From contig JBAZFO010000024.1 of the NCBI GenBank assembly GCA_041653315.1, positions 1 to 18,497 of the forward strand: a stretch of DNA of 18,497 bases. The letters are read 5' to 3'. The translations under genes and the position numbers were made by a program. Of this stretch, positions 14,056-18,497 are shown in pieces; position 1 is the stretch's first letter, and the number at the start of each line of letters is the position of its first letter. A model generated the notes under the pieces. It was given only the letters and a program-made list of their open reading frames with translations, was not told the DNA's origin and did no database searches. This stretch comes from Candidatus Micrarchaeia archaeon (GTDB lineage Archaea > Micrarchaeota > Micrarchaeia > Anstonellales > JAHKLY01).

Positions 14056-15090
14056 ATGGGAATTCAATTAAAAGATTTAATGTTAAAAAAAGAAATTGAT
14101 TTAAATTATCTTGAAGGAAAAACAGTTGCTGTTGATGCATATAATATTATATATCAATTTTTATCCTCAATAAGACAATATGACGGCACACCTTTAATGG
14201 ATTCAAATGATAATATCACTTCTCATTTATCTGGATTATTTTATAGGAATATAAATTTTTTAGAAGGAGGTATAAAACCCATTTATGTTTTTGATGGTAA
14301 GCCCCCAAATTTTAAAACTACTACTCTTGATGAAAGAAAAGAAAGAAAAATTTCTGCAAAAGAAAAAATGGACACTGCTTTAAAAAAAGGTTTTTTTGAA
14401 GATGCAAAAAAATATTCACAACAAACTTCTAGATTAACAAAAGAAATGGTTGAAGAAGGAAAAGAACTTTTAGAAGCAATGGGGATCCCAGTTGTTCAAG
14501 CACCTTCAGAAGGAGAAGCACAGGCATCATGTATGGCAAAAGAAGGAATTGCTTATGGGGTGGTATCACAAGATGCAGATTGTTTATTATTTGGTGCACC
14601 GCGCTTAATCAGAAATTTATCTGTAACTGGTAAAAGAAAAATTCCTGGAAAAAATATTTATGCTTCTATTTCTCCAGAAATAATTGAATTAAAAGAAATG
14701 CTTGATTCATTGCAAATAAATAGAGAACAATTAATTTTAATCGGTATATTAATAGGAACAGATTTTAACAATGGGATAAAAGGTGTTGGTTCAAAAACAG
14801 CTTTAAAAATTGTAAAAGAAAATGATGATTTAGATAAAATAATTGCATTAGTTGAAAAAAAATATGATTATGTTTTTGAAGAAAATCCATATAAAATTCA
14901 AGAATTTTTCTTAAATCCTCCTTTAACAAAAGAGTATGAAATTAAATTTAAATCACCAGATAAAGAAAAAATATTTAAAATATTAAATGAAAAACATGAT
15001 TTTGAAGAAACACGTATTGAAAATGCATTAGCGCGTTTATCTAAGAACATAGAAACAAAAGTAAAACAAAAAGGTCTTTTTGAATTTTAA
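14056..15090 (+). CDS. fen: Flap endonuclease 1
   Basis: The 344-residue protein is a full-length FEN1. All seven acidic metal ligands sit at the expected positions: D27, D80, E152, E154, D173, D175 and D236. The helix-hairpin-helix motif GIKGVGSKTA begins at 240. It removes 5' flaps during Okazaki fragment maturation and repair, upstream of the ligase also encoded here. The C-terminus QKGLFEF resembles a PCNA-binding box (QxxLxxFF) that ends one residue early. There is no SD; the ATG is about 25 nt from the central TATA-like element, so it is probably leaderless. The last 4 bp overlap the convergent membrane protein gene. Confidence 0.96.
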   Translation: MGIQLKDLMLKKEIDLNYLEGKTVAVDAYNIIYQFLSSIRQYDGTPLMDSNDNITSHLSGLFYRNINFLEGGIKPIYVFDGKPPNFKTTTLDERKERKISAKEKMDTALKKGFFEDAKKYSQQTSRLTKEMVEEGKELLEAMGIPVVQAPSEGEAQASCMAKEGIAYGVVSQDADCLLFGAPRLIRNLSVTGKRKIPGKNIYASISPEIIELKEMLDSLQINREQLILIGILIGTDFNNGIKGVGSKTALKIVKENDDLDKIIALVEKKYDYVFEENPYKIQEFFLNPPLTKEYEIKFKSPDKEKIFKILNEKHDFEETRIENALARLSKNIETKVKQKGLFEF

Positions 15091-16253
15091 TTCTTTTGTA
15101 TTGAGTTCTCTTTTTCAGAACTTGTTGAACCTACTCCATCCATTTCTTTAGCAAGATTTAATGCAGAAGTTACTGTCGCATTCAATTCTCCACAATTTCT
15201 TTTTTTTCTAAACTGCCACCAATGCAAATAAGGAGGGAGCAATATGTCTTTTGTCATATCAATTTGTTCTAAAAATGTGTACAAATCTTTTTTTTCTATT
15301 GCTTTAAACAAAATTGGTTCTTTATTTTTATATACTACATTCTTTAATTCTCTCCAGTATCCAACTATTGCCATCATTTCCATAACTGAAAGTTTAAATA
15401 TCGCTGCTTTTGATTCACCTGTTTTTATTTCTACTTTATCTGCTTTTGCAACTTCTTTTATAACTTTATTATCTGAATTATTTCTTAAAGATAAAGCGAA
15501 ATATCTTAACATATGTTTTGAAAGGGTAAAAAATCCAATACCTAAAATTGCAGATGCAACATAAATAACATGGCCTAAACCAGGTAAAAATTCTGCTAAC
15601 TTTTGAATTGCTTCTTGTTGTGCGGTTAAAAGAACAGCCCCCCCAACAACAACTGAACTTGCTAAACGAGTAAATATTTCTGTTTTCCAATTAAGACTTT
15701 CAACATATGGCTCAGTTATTTTATATATTGTATCTTTTTTATTTTCTACAATATCTATTTTATATTTTCCTGCTTTTTTTATACTTTTAAAATTTCCTGC
15801 TAAATTCATCCCTTTTGTTAATAAAAAATCCATAAAAGATTCTGCTTTAAAAAAATATTGATAATAAAAACAATTTGGATCAATTTGTTTTTTTCTTAAA
15901 ACAGATAACCCCTCTCTATAATAATTATAAACATTTTTCCAGTGATCATATTCTCTATTTGCTCTTTCTTTTTTAATTTCATCTTTTGAATCCAAATTAT
16001 AAATAGATAATAAACCAGAAACAATTGTTGAAAGATTGTTTAATGGAAGTGAACCATCTGGAATTGGATATCCTCTTTTATTTAACTCATCTAATAAATC
16101 TTGTTTTTCAATATCTGTTAATCTTTTTCCTATTATTTCAATTAAAGAAAATTCATCACCCTGCCAAAAACAAGTATATGGATCTTTTTTTGTATTTGGA
16201 AAAAGTACCAAAGTCATTTCATGTGATTTTATTTTTTTTATATTATGATCCAC
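15087..16253 (-). CDS. Unknown membrane protein with two central helices
   Basis: I do not recognise this 388-residue protein. It has a soluble N-terminal part (1-190) with a charged helical stretch (about 88-122), two probable membrane helices (about 193-212 and 222-246), and a soluble C-terminal part (about 255-388) with aromatic motifs such as YLHWWQFRKKR. There is no signal peptide. The first codon is GTG at 16253; an in-frame ATG at 16217 would remove 12 residues, and the choice is uncertain. A TATA-like TTTTTAAACA at 16283-16292 lies upstream. It overlaps FEN1 by 4 bp tail to tail and is its own transcription unit. Confidence 0.7.
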   Translation of the reverse strand: MDHNIKKIKSHEMTLVLFPNTKKDPYTCFWQGDEFSLIEIIGKRLTDIEKQDLLDELNKRGYPIPDGSLPLNNLSTIVSGLLSIYNLDSKDEIKKERANREYDHWKNVYNYYREGLSVLRKKQIDPNCFYYQYFFKAESFMDFLLTKGMNLAGNFKSIKKAGKYKIDIVENKKDTIYKITEPYVESLNWKTEIFTRLASSVVVGGAVLLTAQQEAIQKLAEFLPGLGHVIYVASAILGIGFFTLSKHMLRYFALSLRNNSDNKVIKEVAKADKVEIKTGESKAAIFKLSVMEMMAIVGYWRELKNVVYKNKEPILFKAIEKKDLYTFLEQIDMTKDILLPPYLHWWQFRKKRNCGELNATVTSALNLAKEMDGVGSTSSEKENSIQKN

Positions 16254-16370
16254 AACAACACCAATATTTATTAGTTTTCCAATGTTTAAAAAGGTTGTGT
16301 TTACTTGTGTTTTCTCATTTACTTAAAAAAATACTAAAAAACACCCCAAACTTCCTATATTCATAAATAA

Positions 16371-16451
16371 AAAATAAATTGAAAAAACCAAATAAATTAA
16401 AAAATAAACCAAATAAATTGAAAAAATAAATTAAATAAATTAAAAAAAAGA
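16371..16451 (-). repeat. AT-rich imperfect tandem repeat / T-rich terminator
   Basis: Four units starting with AAATAAATT (at 16372, 16390, 16411 and 16433) recur at 18-22 bp spacing. On the minus strand this is a series of T runs starting directly behind the stop codon of the small membrane ORF, so it probably terminates that transcript. Within the 356-bp gap 16254-16609 the remaining holdings are that ORF, the promoters of the flanking genes, and plain AT-rich DNA. Confidence 0.5.
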
Positions 16452-16526
16452 TTAACGGGTTAAAAAATAAACAATAAGTATAATTATTATAATTAATATA
16501 ATCCCTACAATTATTTTATCAAACAT
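16452..16526 (-). CDS. Possible 24-residue single-helix membrane protein
   Basis: The frame encodes MFDK, then about 17 consecutive hydrophobic residues (Ile/Leu/Val/Gly/Tyr/Phe), and ends in LTR. It is predicted to be a single transmembrane helix with charged ends. No SD precedes the ATG at 16526, but a TATA-like element (TTTATAAATA on the minus strand, about 16548-16558) is centred 27 nt away, as in other leaderless genes of the window, and a T-rich tract follows the stop. An AT-rich random frame could look similar, so coding is moderately likely at best. No function is assigned. Confidence 0.4.
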   Translation of the reverse strand: MFDKIIVGIILIIIIILIVYFLTR

Positions 16527-16578
16527 ATAATATAAATTCCACAGTAATATTTATAAAACTAATATATATCGTAGATAG

Positions 16579-16588
16579 TTTTTTAAAC
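16579..16588 (+). promoter_or_regulatory. TATA-like box of the 98-residue gene
   Basis: TTTTTTAAAC is centred 26 nt before the ATG at 16610. No SD is present, so a leaderless transcript is likely. Confidence 0.45.
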
Positions 16589-16609
16589 TCAAAAATATAT
16601 AAAATAAAT

Positions 16610-16906
16610 ATGAGATTACTATCAGCTTCAAAAGAAACAAGGATTTTAGTTTTAGAAAGTTGGGCATTATATGGTAATGTAAAAGATGCAAAAGATGCAT
16701 TAATAGAATTAAGCAAAACACGACCAGACAAAAAAATAACTCAAGAAGAAATTAATAGAAAAATAAAGAATATATCTTTAAATGCAAAAGAAATTGAAAT
16801 AAGAGAATTAGCTAAAACAATATTATTTGAAATCGTAAAAGCAGAATTAGATAAAAAAGGTTTAAATTTAATAAAAGCAAAGGATTTAGTTGAAGCAAAC
16901 CCTTAA
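16610..16906 (+). CDS. Unknown 98-residue helical protein upstream of L14e
   Basis: I do not recognise this protein. It is predicted to be all-helical: ETRILVLESWALYGNVKDAK at about 9-28, a charged middle, KKITQEEINRKIKNI at about 40-54, and a final pair of helices (about 58-92). It has no cysteine, signal peptide or membrane helix. The first 40 residues could be a small DNA- or RNA-binding fold, but nothing in the sequence proves it. The ATG at 16610 fits a leaderless transcript. It is co-directional with L14e and cbf5, 63 bp upstream of the L14e ATG, but L14e has its own TATA box, so it may not be in the same operon. Confidence 0.7.
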   Translation: MRLLSASKETRILVLESWALYGNVKDAKDALIELSKTRPDKKITQEEINRKIKNISLNAKEIEIRELAKTILFEIVKAELDKKGLNLIKAKDLVEANP

Positions 16907-16920
16907 AAAGATTATTTAAT

Positions 16921-16961
16921 GTATAAATAGTGTTCTTATTATTTATAATATTACATGGAGG
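16921..16961 (+). promoter_or_regulatory. Promoter and SD of rpl14e
   Basis: GTATAAATAG at 16921-16930 is a good TATA box; transcription would start near 16951. GGAGG at 16957-16961 is a strong SD 8 nt before the ATG at 16970. An in-frame ATG at 16955 overlaps the SD and is rejected as start. Confidence 0.6.
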
Positions 16962-16969
16962 AATGTTTT

Positions 16970-17185
16970 ATGGCAGCAATTGAAACAGGCAGAGTATGCG
17001 TTAAAAAAAGAGGACGAGATGCAGGAAATAAATGTGTAATCACTAAAGTTATTGATTCAAATTACGTTGAAGTAGAAACAAAAGAAAGAAAAAAAGCAAG
17101 AAAATGTGCAATTATACATTTAGAACCTTTACCTCAAAAAATTGATATATCAAATATTGAAGAAATAAAAAAAGCAATTGCTTAA
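16970..17185 (+). CDS. rpl14e: Large ribosomal subunit protein L14e
   Basis: From the ATG at 16970 the protein has 71 residues, near the short end for archaeal L14e. It begins with a KOW-type segment (AIETGRVCVKKRGRDAGNKC at 3-22), followed by VITKVIDSNYVEVE and the basic KERKKARKC, then HLEPLPQKIDI. It is a 50S protein found in archaea and eukaryotes. cbf5 follows 24 bp downstream, a pairing commonly seen in archaea and supporting both assignments. Confidence 0.92.
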   Translation: MAAIETGRVCVKKRGRDAGNKCVITKVIDSNYVEVETKERKKARKCAIIHLEPLPQKIDISNIEEIKKAIA

Positions 17186-17209
17186 ATTCTTTTTCTTTAT
17201 ATTTTTATT

Positions 17210-18106
17210 ATGTTAACCATTTCTGAATTAATAAATAAGGGAATAATAATAATTGATAAATCTAAAAAAACTAATTCTCATGAAGTTTCTGAAAAAGTTA
17301 AAAATATACTTGCAGGAGTAGGCGCTGAAAAAGCAGGGCATTCAGGAACATTGGACCCTTATGTTACTGGAGTATTAGTAATAGCTTTAAATGATGCGAC
17401 GCCTTTGTTAAATTATTTAATTAAAAAAGATAAAATCTATGAAGGGTATTTGCGCTTTTCAGAAAATATAACAAAGAAAAAAGCGCAGGAAATTTTTAAC
17501 AATTTTATAGGGAAAATTGAACAAATGCCTCCTAGAAAATGCGCTGTTAAAAGACAAATGAGAAAAAAACATATTTACTCATTCAAAGCATATAAAAAAA
17601 TAAAAACAGAAACAAATAAAGCAGATGTTTATTTTAAAATAAAATGTGAGGCAGGAACTTATATCCGTTCTATAGCTCGCGATATTTCAGATAAATATTC
17701 AACATGCAGATTAATGACTTTAAGAAGAACAGCTGTTGGAGATATAAAAGAAAAAGATGCATTTACCTTAGATGAATTAAAAAAAGCATATTTTGAAGAA
17801 TACAAGAAAAAAGGAAATGAAAAACCTTTGCGCAAAATAATTAAGCCAGTTGAATATTATGTAAAAAAAGAGATGCCAATAATAACAGTTGATAAAAATG
17901 CAGTTGTTCCTTTAATGACTGGGCATGTTTTATACATTCCAGGAATAATAAAAATTAAAGGAGAATTCAAAAAAGGAGAATCAGTAGCGCTTTTCACTGA
18001 GAAAAATAAATTAATTGAAATTGCAGAAGCACTTGAAGATTCTGAAACAATAAAGCAATTAAACAAAGGAATAGCAACAAAACCTGTAAGAGTAATTATG
18101 AAATGA
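17210..18106 (+). CDS. cbf5: tRNA/rRNA pseudouridine synthase Cbf5 (TruB family)
   Basis: The 298-residue protein contains the TruB catalytic loop AGHSGTLDP (42-50) with the catalytic aspartate D49. Later motifs are CEAGTYIRSIARDI (about 148-161) and RLMTLRRTAVG, and a PUA domain occupies the C-terminal about 80 residues (ITVDKNAVVPLMTGHVL onward). Cbf5 is the pseudouridine synthase of H/ACA RNPs and also makes tRNA Psi55. The length is slightly below the roughly 330 typical of archaeal Cbf5. ATG at 17210 has no SD; a T-rich stretch (17186-17209) separates it from L14e, and a weak CTTAAATT at 17183-17190 could be its TATA box. Confidence 0.94.
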   Translation: MLTISELINKGIIIIDKSKKTNSHEVSEKVKNILAGVGAEKAGHSGTLDPYVTGVLVIALNDATPLLNYLIKKDKIYEGYLRFSENITKKKAQEIFNNFIGKIEQMPPRKCAVKRQMRKKHIYSFKAYKKIKTETNKADVYFKIKCEAGTYIRSIARDISDKYSTCRLMTLRRTAVGDIKEKDAFTLDELKKAYFEEYKKKGNEKPLRKIIKPVEYYVKKEMPIITVDKNAVVPLMTGHVLYIPGIIKIKGEFKKGESVALFTEKNKLIEIAEALEDSETIKQLNKGIATKPVRVIMK

Positions 18107-18108
18107 AA

Positions 18109-18225
18109 TTAAACAGATTCCCAAATCTTATCTTTATCATTATCCCAAAGCTCTTTCATTTTTTCCCTTTGAATATTAAATAAAAATTTTTGTAAATCTA
18201 TTTCCTCTTGTCTATTAGTATTCAT
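18109..18225 (-). CDS. Small 38-residue antitoxin-like protein
   Basis: The frame starts at the ATG at 18225, with GAGTGA (18231-18236) 5 nt upstream, a good SD for this genome. The product is charged and helical (NTNRQEEIDL at the start) and ends in KELWDNDKDKIWESV. An xLWDNxxDxxWE tail of this type is common at the ends of small archaeal antitoxins (VapB-like), but no toxin gene is visible and no DNA-binding domain is present. It follows the stop of the Lys/Glu/Gln-rich frame by 21 nt and converges on cbf5 with 2 bp between stops. Coding is likely; the antitoxin role is a guess. Confidence 0.55.
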   Translation of the reverse strand: MNTNRQEEIDLQKFLFNIQREKMKELWDNDKDKIWESV

Positions 18226-18246
18226 ATTATTCACTCTAAGGAGTAC

Positions 18247-18497
18247 CTATTTTTCTTTATATTTTTTTCTTTCTTGTTTTTCTTTCTCTTGTTTTTCTTT
18301 CTCTTGTTTTTCTTTCTCTTGTTTTTCTTTCTCTTGTTTTTCTTTCTTGTTTTTCTTTCTCTTGTTTTTTCTTTTTATTTTTTTCTTGTTTTTTTTATTT
18401 TTTCTTGTTTTTCTTTCTCTTGTTTTTCTTTCTTGTTTTTCTTTTTCTTGTTTTTCTTTCTCTTGTTTTTTCTTTTTATTTTTTTCTTGTTTTTTTT
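18247..18497 (-). CDS. C-terminal Lys/Glu/Gln-rich repeat frame (partial, N-terminus outside window)
   Basis: From the window edge to a TAG at 18247-18249, about 82 codons are open. The first and last stretches read as EKEKQ repeats (15 nt per unit); in the middle, repeat slippage moves to other Lys/Arg/Asn-rich readings without a stop. It would be a highly charged helical or disordered tail. Because A-rich DNA rarely contains stops on this strand, the open frame alone is weak support. The following SD and small gene suggest an operon. Confidence 0.4.
   Translation of the reverse strand, partial: KKQEKNKKKKQEKEKQEKEKQERKTRERKTRKNKKNKKKIKRKNKRKKNKKEKQEKEKQEKEKQEKEKQEKEKQERKKYKEK
18250..18497. 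repeat. Purine/pyrimidine-skewed tandem repeat, 15-bp and about 101-bp periods
   Basis: The plus strand is almost all T and C with regular G. A 15-bp unit (TTTTTCTTTCTCTTG) is repeated several times from 18277, with shortened variants. A larger block beginning TTTTTTCTTTTTATT appears at 18366 and again at 18467, 101 bp apart. It continues past the window end. Confidence 0.85.

Noticed and set aside
15478..15690. Minus-strand 70-codon frame inside the unknown membrane protein gene.
   Set aside because: Shadow in another frame of the long 388-residue gene; no start signal of its own.
16372..16449. AAATAAATT repeats considered as a CRISPR-like array.
   Set aside because: Units are only 18-22 bp, imperfect and without unique spacers; no cas gene is present.

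Overview
The window is AT-rich archaeal chromosomal DNA and most likely comes from a small-genome DPANN archaeon (Woesearchaeota/Pacearchaeota-like; the lineage is inferred). Archaeal marker genes carry this call: aL1, aP0 (L10) and aL12/P1, archaeal ATP-dependent DNA ligase, FEN1, MBF1, Sec61-beta, L14e and Cbf5. Genes are tightly packed. Several start codons lie 25-28 nt from a TATA-like element (leaderless style), while others have a GGTGAT or GGAGG Shine-Dalgarno (SD) sequence.

Layout. 1-933: 5' part of a COG2509-type FAD dehydrogenase, reading out of the window. 968-1597: TrmB-type regulator with repeats over its promoter. 1701-2709: a winged-helix/minimal nucleotidyltransferase (MNT) gene overlapping a HEPN gene. 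2750-3022: single-domain parvulin. 3063-3204: a row of four hairpins behind the ribosomal stalk operon. 3207-5052: rpl1-rplP0-rpl12, divergent from DNA ligase (5199-6932). 6929-7959: a second wHTH-MNT/HEPN pair with a 28-bp direct repeat at its promoter. 8151-10280: secreted repeat-containing surface protein. 10404-10577: Sec61-beta, convergent with trxB (10567-11493), which follows a site-2 protease (11503-12921). MBF1 (12974-13450) and FEN1 (14056-15090) each diverge from a neighbour across about 50 bp with one central TATA-like element. 13451-14005: acylphosphatase with a long C-terminal extension. 15087-16253: unknown two-helix membrane protein. 16452-16526: possible 24-residue membrane peptide. 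16610-18106: unknown 98-residue gene, L14e and Cbf5. 18109-18497: a 38-residue antitoxin-like protein behind a Lys/Glu/Gln repeat frame cut by the window edge.

The core genes serve translation, rRNA modification, replication/repair and protein export. The accessory part that deserves most attention is the pair of wHTH-MNT/HEPN modules, each with its own palindromic promoter sites. They look like variants of the known MNT-HEPN toxin-antitoxin/regulatory class rather than a wholly new system. The least explained feature is the hairpin row at 3063-3204. I saw no tRNA, rRNA, CRISPR array, transposase or integrase.
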